This document shows positions 1 to 7,201 of a stretch of 35,009 bases of DNA, piece by piece. The notes beneath the pieces were generated by a model. It did not search any database and was not told the DNA's origin. It saw only the letters and a list, made by a program, of their open reading frames with translations. The translations under genes were made by a program, and so were the position numbers. Source of the DNA: Cryobacterium sp. (GTDB lineage: Bacteria; Actinomycetota; Actinomycetes; Actinomycetales; Microbacteriaceae); contig NZ_JAJAYI010000092.1 of the NCBI RefSeq assembly GCF_026786305.1, positions 1-35,009 of the forward strand, written 5' to 3'. The first letter of the stretch is position 1; every line of letters begins with the position of its first letter.

Positions 1-234
1 CGCCAGGACCCCTCGCCACTGGTGGAGTGGGCCGCCCTGAGCATGGCCCACGACGTCCTCTTCTCACACTCATTCTCCGACTCGGGCAAAGAACCGCGCC
101 ACAGCCCGAGCCCGGTCGTGGCCAGCGGAGACGGCCCCGCAGCCGCGGGTCAGCAGGCGGATACTAGGATTTGTGCTCGACGACTTCGCCGTATTTCTGC
201 TCGAGTTCGCGCACCCGGGCTTCTAGCTTGGTGA
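1..234 (+). CDS. Possible C-terminal fragment of an unrecognised gene, cut by the window edge
   Basis: Frame 1 is open from the first base to a stop ending at 234 and has the G/C-rich third positions typical of coding DNA here over its first 150 bases or so. Its start lies outside the window. The first 40 residues look like an ordinary helical protein; the tail is rich in Ala, Gly and Arg. I recognise no family. It would converge on the HyuB-type gene and overlap its 3' end by 71 bases, so the last third of this frame may instead be non-coding shadow. Treat as tentative. Confidence 0.3.
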   Translation, partial: RQDPSPLVEWAALSMAHDVLFSHSFSDSGKEPRHSPSPVVASGDGPAAAGQQADTRICARRLRRISARVRAPGLLAW

Positions 235-2500
235 TCTTGAGCACCCGACGGTCAGGAACCATGATCAGCGGGAGCTCGGCGAGCTTGCCGGTGACCCGTT
301 CCGGTTCCAGTCCACCCCAGTGGGTGGCGATCAGGTTTTCGTCGTCGTCCTGGCCCCAGGAACCGAAGTACAGCAGGTCGGCCGGCGGCTCTTCCTGCAC
401 AAACTTCTTCACGAACTCCTTGTAGGGAGTGCCGCGCGCAATGCGGTCCCGGCGCATCTGGGCCCGCCGCTCGTTGGTCTGATCTTCGTGCACGACGTAG
501 GTGCCGGGTTCCCACACCACGCCGTACATGCTCGAGGCGGTGTGGGCGCTGATGCGGTCGAGCTCCAGATCGGTCACCACGAGTTCCGGGTCGCGCTCCA
601 GCACATCGCCGTAGCCGCCGCCCGCTCCCTGGGCGATCATGTAGAGCTCGCCCTCTTTTGCCACGTCGAACTGCAGCCCCATGTGCGAGGACTGATAGTC
701 GCCGCCCTCGAACGGCTGCTCGTTCATCACCCGTTCCATGGAGAGATTGAACTGCGTCGGGTCCTTTTTGATGATGTCGTAGATATTGACGTTTTTCACC
801 ATCGCGAGCGGGTACACCGGGCAGCCATAGCCACCGAACATGCCGGGCACGGAGGAGAACTTCGATCCGCTCGTGACGGTCATGAAACCCCAGCTGGGTG
901 TGCCGCGTGAGGCGACCATCATTTCGTAACCCATGCCACCGCGGAATTTTCCAAAGCCCTGGTTGTCACGAACGAGACGCTTGCTGACGAGTTGCAGGAA
1001 CGGCACCTCTTCTTCCATGACTTCCTGCTCGCCGATGTCGGCCATCGCGCAGAACAGCGGGGCGACGGCGTCCTCGCCATCACGGAAGGCTTTCGCTCCG
1101 CCACCCATGCCGTTCAGGTCGGCGCACAGGTTGCCGACCTGTTCGCCGTTCTGGGTAGTACCGCCCCACAGAAAGTCGTTGATCTGGTTGAACCAGGGTG
1201 CCACGACGTTGGAGTATTTCTGCGGTGCCGAGAACTGCATCTTGGCAAATGCGCTCTGCAGCGCGGAGAAACCGCGGAAGGAGGCTTGCAGCGACTGGCC
1301 AACGGGAGCGTCGTAACCGGCATCCGCCCAGCTGTGCTCTTCGGTGATGACGTCAATCGGGCTCATCGCCCCGGTGGAGCGTGGCAGGTCGGGCCACCAG
1401 TACGACAAAATAGCCTGCACCATGAATGCCTTGGTCGAGGCGAGTGGCGAGTTGATGGCCCGGTTGAGAATCTCGGGGCCGGTCCCGGTGAGGTCCACGA
1501 TCATGCGCTCGCCCTTGATGGTGATCTTGCAGGCGAACTTGATCAGGATGTTTTCTTTCAGCGTCGAGTCGACGAACTGGTTGAACGTAACCGTGCCGTC
1601 GGGCAGTTCGCCGATGCGGCGGCGCACCTCGGTCTCCACGTCTTCCACGGTGACGCGCAGGGAGGCAACGAATGTCTCCTGCCCGACCTCGTCGATGAGA
1701 CGGTCGACGGTGTCCATGATGCGGCGCACGGCGCCCATTTTCACCTTGATGTCGGCGAGCATGAGTTTCGGGTCGCGGGTGGAGTGCTGCAGGAAGGTCA
1801 GCAGGTCGCGGCGCAGGTGGCCCTTCTCCACGATCTTGATCGGCGAGGCCCGCAGGCCGTCGTCGAACGGTGTCTCCGAGCCCGACGGCATGCCGCCCGG
1901 CTCGCAGGCGCCGTTTTCACCCTCGTGAATGGTCGCGCCAACCCAGGCGATGATGATTCCATGGCGAATGACCGGCACCAGCATCGACTGATCAGTGTTG
2001 TGCACCATGCCGAAGCGGGAGTCGTTGTGGAAGAATCCGTCACCCTCGTTGATGCCGACGGTGGGCTCGTTCTTCCAGTTCTTCATGATGTAGCGGATGG
2101 GGTGGTGCAGTACCGCGGAGAACGCGATAACGCCGCGATTGGAGAGATAGGTGACGTCACCCTCGGCGGTATAAACGGCGCAGGACAGGTCGGCCCATTT
2201 TGCGCCGGGAGCGGCACCCATGCTTTCGCACATTTCGAAGGCTTCGTCGAGGGCACCGGCCAGGCGCTTGCGGATGCGGTCAATCTCCAAGGGGTCGATC
2301 CCGTTGGCGATGCACTCCTCTTCATAGTCCGTGCGCGGCATGATCTCGTGGTGGCGCATGATGGCCGGGTCGGGTCCGAGAAAGAGGGTGGTCTCGTCCA
2401 TGAACTTGTCGACCCACTGCTGTTCCTGGTCGGTCAGTAGCTGGTTGGCATCGTCGTCGTTTCCACTGGTGGGTACGAATTCGTCAGTTGTCAGTGTCAT
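164..2500 (-). CDS. Acetone/ketone carboxylase alpha subunit (hydantoinase B / HyuB family)
   Basis: This 778-residue protein fits the HyuB-type alpha subunit of acetone carboxylase, which is about 85 kDa and carries the carboxylation site. The ATG at 2500 is preceded by AAAGGAG at good spacing; the longer open frame upstream has no such support. The stretch GDGFFHNDSRFGMVHN (about residues 153-168) followed by TDQ and by IHEGENG is characteristic. H167, D170 and H192 have the same 3- and 22-residue spacing that I recall for the manganese ligands of the Xanthobacter enzyme (H150, D153, H175), so the metal site looks intact. The C-terminus ends in a short charged helix. It is the last gene of the four-gene operon, 64 bases after the 708-aa HyuA gene. 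The substrate (acetone, another ketone, acetophenone-like) cannot be read from sequence; a hydantoinase/oxoprolinase role is less likely because of the gamma gene next door. Confidence 0.85.
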   Translation of the reverse strand: MTLTTDEFVPTSGNDDDANQLLTDQEQQWVDKFMDETTLFLGPDPAIMRHHEIMPRTDYEEECIANGIDPLEIDRIRKRLAGALDEAFEMCESMGAAPGAKWADLSCAVYTAEGDVTYLSNRGVIAFSAVLHHPIRYIMKNWKNEPTVGINEGDGFFHNDSRFGMVHNTDQSMLVPVIRHGIIIAWVGATIHEGENGACEPGGMPSGSETPFDDGLRASPIKIVEKGHLRRDLLTFLQHSTRDPKLMLADIKVKMGAVRRIMDTVDRLIDEVGQETFVASLRVTVEDVETEVRRRIGELPDGTVTFNQFVDSTLKENILIKFACKITIKGERMIVDLTGTGPEILNRAINSPLASTKAFMVQAILSYWWPDLPRSTGAMSPIDVITEEHSWADAGYDAPVGQSLQASFRGFSALQSAFAKMQFSAPQKYSNVVAPWFNQINDFLWGGTTQNGEQVGNLCADLNGMGGGAKAFRDGEDAVAPLFCAMADIGEQEVMEEEVPFLQLVSKRLVRDNQGFGKFRGGMGYEMMVASRGTPSWGFMTVTSGSKFSSVPGMFGGYGCPVYPLAMVKNVNIYDIIKKDPTQFNLSMERVMNEQPFEGGDYQSSHMGLQFDVAKEGELYMIAQGAGGGYGDVLERDPELVVTDLELDRISAHTASSMYGVVWEPGTYVVHEDQTNERRAQMRRDRIARGTPYKEFVKKFVQEEPPADLLYFGSWGQDDDENLIATHWGGLEPERVTGKLAELPLIMVPDRRVLKITKLEARVRELEQKYGEVVEHKS

Positions 2501-2564
2501 AGTGCTCAAGCTCCTTTGCTTATGCGAGTGCTGATGCGAGGTGAGGCGGGGATGGAGGGAATGC

Positions 2565-4691
2565 TTAGTCGCTGAGCAGCCAAACCGCTCCCTGCACGGT
2601 CGGCTCCAGGCGCCAGCCCGGCTCCACCAGATAGGTCGTGTTCTCGGTCGTGACAATCGCCGGACCGTGAATCACATATTCGTGTTTGAGCGCTTCGGCA
2701 TCGTAAACGGGGGTGTCTACGGCGCCATTAATGCTGGTGAAGTGCACCGTACGGTGCGAGAGCGAGGCTGGTTTGATCTTTTCGCCGCCGATCTTGATCG
2801 ACTCGAACTGAACCACTTCGCCCTCGATGAACGATGCGACTCGAATCGTCTGCACTCGGATGCCCGCCTCCGGTGCCTGCGTCCCCTCGCCATAGCGCTC
2901 GCCGAAAATATCGGAGAAGGTCTTGATCAGGTGCAGCACATCGGCGACCCCGTTGACCCGGTTGATGTCGAACGCGACGGCCGTTGTGACGAGCTGGTTA
3001 CCGTAGCGCATGTCCATCTCGAGGCGGTAGCGCACGTCGGCGCGGTCGTAGCCCTGGCGCACCAGATCTTCGGCGCCCTTGGCTTCCAGATCCTCGATGT
3101 ACCCGTTCAGAGCCTCATATTCGCTGTACAGGCTGCGCTTGATCGCCTCATAAAGAACGACGTAGGCGCTGCGTTCGTGAATGTGCAGCGGTTGCATATT
3201 GCCGGCGCCGAGCGCCGAGAACACCGAGGCGAACGGCGGAAACAGAATGCGGCTGATGCCGGCGCTGGCCGCGATGCCGCAGGCGTGCAGCGGGCCATTA
3301 CCGCCGTAGGCGAGCATCGTGTAGTCCTCGATCAGGCCGCCACGCGAGCGCAGCTCCTTTTCGATACCGATCGCCATCTGCTCGTCAACGGTTTTCTTGA
3401 TCACCTTGGCGACCTCGACCGCGTCGAGATCAAGCTCGTCGCTGAGCGTTTCGTCGATCACGTAGATCGAGCGCTTTTTGTTGAGCTTGATGTGCCCGTT
3501 GGCGTAGTTCTCAGGGTCGAGGTAACCAAGCACGAGGTCGGCATCGGTCACGGTTGGACGCAGTCCGCCGCGGTCGTAGCAGGCCGGGCCCGGGTCGCTT
3601 CCGGCCGACTCCGGTCCGATCTGAATCGCGTGGTGAATGCGATTGTAGGCGGCGATCGAGCCGCCACCGGCGCCGAGGGTGTTGAGGTGAATCATCGGTG
3701 CCGACACCATCCAGCGCCCGATGGTGGGCTGGAAGTCGTAGTGCCGCACCCCTCCCTCGGGCACCAATCCGATATCGAACGAGGTGCCGCCCATGTCCAT
3801 CGACACGACGTCGCCGAGCCCGGTCGATTCCGAGAGGTGCTGGGCCGCGCCGACGCCGGCGATCGGTCCGGAGTGAATCGTTTGCAGCGCATCCGTTGAA
3901 TTGGGCTGCGCCATGCCGCCCGAGTTGTGGATAACGAGCATCGGCTTCTCATAGCCCGAGTCGCGCAGGTTGTTCGAGAGCTGGTTGAGCGCGAAAAACA
4001 TCGTCTGGTGCAAAAAAGCGTCGACGATGGTGGCCATCGCCCGCACATATTCGCCTTTGCGGCCCGAAACCTGGCTGCTGAGCAGTACTGGGATAGACCC
4101 GAGTTCGTGCGCGGGGTACTCGTCGAGAATGATCTCGAGGATGCGATCTTCGTGTACCGAGTTTTCGGTGGCGTTGGTCAGCGCAATGACGATGGCCTCT
4201 GCGCCGTTGTCGACGAGTTCGCGTACTTGGGTGCGCACATCGTCGTACATCAACGGCACGAGCACTTCACCGACCGAGTCGATGCGTTCCTTGACCGAGC
4301 GGATGAGCCGACGTGGCACGAGCGGGTCAGGGCGCTGGGCGTCGGGCATGTCACCCTGTTTGATGCCGTCGAGCCCTTCGCCGTAACCACGGCCGCGGGA
4401 AAGCGGGATGGTGTCCTCGAAGCCGTGGGTGACGATCGCTGCCACCCGGGGGCCCTTGCCCTCGATCAGCGCATTGGTGCCAAGGGTGGTGGCATAGCGC
4501 ACCGAGTCGACCTCTTTGAGCGCTTTTTCCCGGCTGATGCCGGCCCGCTCGCAGGCCCGGTCGAGGGCTTCGTTGAAGCCGAGGGCGAGGTTGTGGTGGG
4601 TGGTGAGTGCCTTCGACTCGATGTACACGTCGTCCCAGACGAAGAAGCAGTCGCTGAATGTGCCGCCGATGTCTACGGATATTCTTTTCAC
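2565..4691 (-). CDS. Acetone/ketone carboxylase beta subunit (hydantoinase A / HyuA family)
   Basis: A 708-residue protein of the HyuA family, the ATP-binding subunit that in acetone carboxylase phosphorylates the ketone and bicarbonate. Its size matches the known beta subunit (about 78 kDa). Both phosphate-binding motifs of the actin-like ATPase fold are present: DIGGTFSD at residues 7-14 and DMGGTSFDIG near 299-308. TLGTNALIEGKG (about 69-80) is typical of the family. The start is a GTG only 2 bases after the stop of the gamma gene (TGA CC GTG), so translation is probably coupled. The gene order gamma, beta, alpha within a longer operon and the size match make acetone-carboxylase-type chemistry more likely than hydantoin or oxoproline hydrolysis. 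Confidence 0.87.
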   Translation of the reverse strand: MKRISVDIGGTFSDCFFVWDDVYIESKALTTHHNLALGFNEALDRACERAGISREKALKEVDSVRYATTLGTNALIEGKGPRVAAIVTHGFEDTIPLSRGRGYGEGLDGIKQGDMPDAQRPDPLVPRRLIRSVKERIDSVGEVLVPLMYDDVRTQVRELVDNGAEAIVIALTNATENSVHEDRILEIILDEYPAHELGSIPVLLSSQVSGRKGEYVRAMATIVDAFLHQTMFFALNQLSNNLRDSGYEKPMLVIHNSGGMAQPNSTDALQTIHSGPIAGVGAAQHLSESTGLGDVVSMDMGGTSFDIGLVPEGGVRHYDFQPTIGRWMVSAPMIHLNTLGAGGGSIAAYNRIHHAIQIGPESAGSDPGPACYDRGGLRPTVTDADLVLGYLDPENYANGHIKLNKKRSIYVIDETLSDELDLDAVEVAKVIKKTVDEQMAIGIEKELRSRGGLIEDYTMLAYGGNGPLHACGIAASAGISRILFPPFASVFSALGAGNMQPLHIHERSAYVVLYEAIKRSLYSEYEALNGYIEDLEAKGAEDLVRQGYDRADVRYRLEMDMRYGNQLVTTAVAFDINRVNGVADVLHLIKTFSDIFGERYGEGTQAPEAGIRVQTIRVASFIEGEVVQFESIKIGGEKIKPASLSHRTVHFTSINGAVDTPVYDAEALKHEYVIHGPAIVTTENTTYLVEPGWRLEPTVQGAVWLLSD

Positions 4692-4693
4692 GG

Positions 4694-5149
4694 TCAGTGC
4701 CCTTCGGTCTGGTGCGCGTGGGAGTGTGCCGACGCGGAATCAAACTGGGCGCTGAGGTCGGTCTCGGCGTTCTCGCCCGGGCCGTAGTTGACGACTTCTT
4801 CGGGGTTGCCGCCATGGGCTTCCCACTTCTCGCGCAGCGAGTCGATGTCCCAGAGCATGTCAACGGTCGGAGGGTGTCCCGGAGGCAGATATTCGGCCTC
4901 GATCTGGGTGCCGCAGGTGGGGCAGTAGAACTCCAGGATGCGGCAGAAGGTCGGGTCGGGCGAGAAGGTGAACTCGTACTTGTCCGGGTCAATCACCGGG
5001 GGGTGAATCTCCTGCGGGTCCCGGTCGAAGACCAGGGTTCCTTCCTTGTAGTTGCCGCGGGCGTCACCGAAGTCGTGGGCGCAGATGCGGCAGATCCATC
5101 TCTCAGTTTCGAGGTCGATGAGCAGGTATTCGGTCATGGGAACGCGCAT
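4694..5149 (-). CDS. Acetone carboxylase gamma subunit (zinc-binding small subunit)
   Basis: A 151-residue protein resembling the acetone carboxylase gamma family. It has two CxxC pairs, C20/C23 in WICRICAHDFGDA and C76/C79 in FYCPTCGTQIEAEYLPPG, which would bind a structural zinc. The region between them (YKEGTLVFDRDPQEIHPPVI) is also typical. The C-terminus is acidic and His-rich (ending HSHAHQTEGH). The ATG at 5149 has AGGAAGG about 10 bases upstream; the internal ATG at 5137 would sit too far from it. This small subunit is what separates ketone carboxylases from simple HyuAB hydantoinases, so it is the key gene for naming the operon. Confidence 0.88.
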   Translation of the reverse strand: MRVPMTEYLLIDLETERWICRICAHDFGDARGNYKEGTLVFDRDPQEIHPPVIDPDKYEFTFSPDPTFCRILEFYCPTCGTQIEAEYLPPGHPPTVDMLWDIDSLREKWEAHGGNPEEVVNYGPGENAETDLSAQFDSASAHSHAHQTEGH

Positions 5150-5177
5150 TTTGTTTGTACCTTCCTGGGGAAACAAA

Positions 5178-7034
5178 TTAGAACGTGTCGGTGAGTTGGA
5201 GGTCGCCGGCGGCGGAGACCGTGAGGGTCCAGCCAAGCGGCACTCGTGCGGTGAAGAATGGGCCCTCGACAATGGCTGGCCCGGCGGCAGTGGCACCGGG
5301 CTTCTGGTCATCGAGGAGGTACACGGGGGTGCTGTCGATTTGGGTGGCCGTGGAGCGGACCTGTCGGGTGTCGGCGGGTACGGCGGCGATGCCCGTCGCG
5401 GGCTCCCCGCTGGCAATGGCCGGGTGCGGCAACTCGAAAGTGGCCTTGAGCGAAAGGATTTCTTCACCGTCTTCGATGATGGTCGTCCATTCCAGTTCGC
5501 ACTCGCTCAGGTCGTGACCTTCCTGGAACATGTCCTTGCCGGCATCCGTCTGCATGGCGGTTCGCGCCGCGCTGAGCTCGGCATCCGTGAATCCGGTCAC
5601 ATGGGTTTCGTACGATTGAGAGATGTCCGAGAAGCTGATGCCGTAGGCCGAGAACACTGCGGCGAGCCTCGGCACGAGCACGGTGCCTGCACCCGCAATG
5701 CGTGCGGCGCTGCAGGCGCTCATCGGTCCGCCACCGCCGAACGCAGCGACCGTTGTGTCGCCGGTCGGGCTCACGAGGTCGGCGAAGGACTGTGCCAGAT
5801 GGCTGGAGTAGTTTTCCTCCATGCGAATCAGCGCCTCCTCGAGGCTGATGCCCAGAGGGTCGGCGACGGTTTTCGTGATGACCTGGCGTGACCGCTCAGC
5901 ATCGAGGGCCATCTCGCCGTTCAGGTAGGTGGCGGGGTCGAGCACTCCGAGCAGCAGATTGACGTCGGTGATCGTGGCTGAGGTGCCACCGAAACCGAAG
6001 CACGCCGGACCGGGCGCGGCACCGACACTTTCCGGTCCGACCGTGATCTCGCCATCGCGCACGGCGATGATTGAGCTGCCACCAACTCCGGTCGAACGCA
6101 CGTCGCTCATTTCATAGGAGATGTCGACACCCTGGATCGATCCGCGCCGGTCCACGGCAATAGTGCGGTTGGAGACGGTTCCGACGTCGGTTGTGGTACC
6201 GCCAACATCGATCATGAGCACGTTGTCGAGCCCATAGGCCTCGGCGAGGGCCCGCGTGCCCTCGAGCCCGCCGCGCGGCCCCGAGGAATAGGTCTTGAGT
6301 GCAACCGACTTGGCGACGCGGGAGGATGCTCCGTCGTTGCGGTAGATCAACAGGGGGTTTTTGACCTTATAGGCGCGCAGTCGGTGTTCAGCGCTGTAGA
6401 GAAAGCGCTCCACGGTGGGGTGCAGAAAGGAATTGAGAATGCCCGACCAGACCTGGCGCTGCCTCGACGTGTCCGAGGCGAACTCGCGCGAGAACAGAAT
6501 CGGCACCGAGCCGAGCAGGTGACGGGGAAAGTTCTTGAGCATGGTGCGCTTGAACAGGTGCTCGCGTTCAGGGCTAATGCCAGCCACGACCAAACGTTCC
6601 GCTCCGGCGGTGGTCAGCCGGTTGATCTCGGCGACCAGCTGCTGCGAGAGTTCTTGGGATGTACCCTCGACCGAAACAATGCCAACACGGGCTCCGATCA
6701 GATCGCTAAAGAGTGCGGCCGTGTCGTTCGAAGTGCCGAGCGCGTCGGGCAAAGCGGGATCGTCGGTGATGAGCCCGATCAGCGGGCCCTTGCGCTGAAC
6801 CAGTGCGTTCGTGCCCTGCGTCGATGAATAGCGGATGTGCTGGGTCGAGTGCAGCAGGCCGGCCAGATTGGCCTCGCCGTAGATCTGCGCCGATGCCTTC
6901 GTCATTGCATCGAACAGACACTGGGACAGGTCGACCGGCGTGGTGAGGGTTTTGGTGAACGTGAATTCCGTTCCGCTGGCGACGACAATATCGGTGAGAG
7001 TTCCACCGTTGTCGATGTTGATCAATCGTTCCAT
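5178..7034 (-). CDS. Second HyuA-type subunit (alpha-prime-like paralogue of the ketone carboxylase)
   Basis: This 618-residue HyuA-family protein is the first gene of the operon. Its ATG at 7034 follows AAAGGAG closely; a longer frame upstream runs through the operator and is unlikely. Motifs include DNGGTLTDIVV (residues 8-18), STQGTNALVQRKG and DVGGTTTDVG (about 276-285), so the nucleotide-binding fold seems intact. It is about 90 residues shorter than its neighbour and clearly diverged from it. Acetone carboxylase has only one such subunit. The acetophenone carboxylase core, as I recall, has two different HyuA-like chains, one HyuB-like chain and one small zinc subunit, the same set as here. 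Its role could be activation of bicarbonate, of a second substrate, or structural; this is inference. It lies 28 bases before the gamma gene. Confidence 0.8.
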   Translation of the reverse strand: MERLINIDNGGTLTDIVVASGTEFTFTKTLTTPVDLSQCLFDAMTKASAQIYGEANLAGLLHSTQHIRYSSTQGTNALVQRKGPLIGLITDDPALPDALGTSNDTAALFSDLIGARVGIVSVEGTSQELSQQLVAEINRLTTAGAERLVVAGISPEREHLFKRTMLKNFPRHLLGSVPILFSREFASDTSRQRQVWSGILNSFLHPTVERFLYSAEHRLRAYKVKNPLLIYRNDGASSRVAKSVALKTYSSGPRGGLEGTRALAEAYGLDNVLMIDVGGTTTDVGTVSNRTIAVDRRGSIQGVDISYEMSDVRSTGVGGSSIIAVRDGEITVGPESVGAAPGPACFGFGGTSATITDVNLLLGVLDPATYLNGEMALDAERSRQVITKTVADPLGISLEEALIRMEENYSSHLAQSFADLVSPTGDTTVAAFGGGGPMSACSAARIAGAGTVLVPRLAAVFSAYGISFSDISQSYETHVTGFTDAELSAARTAMQTDAGKDMFQEGHDLSECELEWTTIIEDGEEILSLKATFELPHPAIASGEPATGIAAVPADTRQVRSTATQIDSTPVYLLDDQKPGATAAGPAIVEGPFFTARVPLGWTLTVSAAGDLQLTDTF

Positions 7035-7117
7035 GAGCGCTCCTTTGCGGTTTGTGGTGAGTGATCGATGCTCCCTGGGGAGCCTCTCCACCAACAGTGG
7101 CCCCGCTGTCGAGGCGG

Positions 7118-7142
7118 GGTGTGTCCCACATTGGGACACACC
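7118..7142. promoter_or_regulatory. Perfect 11-bp inverted repeat, probable AcoR-like operator
   Basis: Arms GGTGTGTCCCA (7118-7128) and TGGGACACACC (7132-7142) are exact reverse complements around a CAT spacer. The TGTC...GACA pattern resembles binding sites of Fis-type enhancer-binding regulators such as AcoR. It lies about 60 bases before the regulator start (7202) and about 84 bases before the carboxylase operon start (7034), so one site could control both directions. A smaller palindrome, GCTCCC-TG-GGGAGC, lies at 7070-7083 on the operon side. I see no convincing sigma-54 promoter. Confidence 0.7.
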
Positions 7143-7201
7143 TCGGCTAGCGGTCGCCGGGTCTCAGAGGGCATGCTTAGAGAGTCCACAAGGGAGTAGA
7201 T

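Noticed and set aside
992..2440. Long open frame (482 codons) antisense to the HyuB gene
   Set aside because: It mirrors the coding frame of a well-supported gene, has low-complexity composition typical of GC-rich shadows, and no ribosome-binding site.
2541..3899. Long open frame antisense to the 708-aa HyuA gene
   Set aside because: Shadow of a clear family protein on the other strand; no recognisable motif.
7035..7117. Sigma-54 (-24/-12) promoter for the carboxylase operon
   Set aside because: No GG-N10-GC pattern close to consensus could be found, and the regulator lacks the GAFTGA loop.
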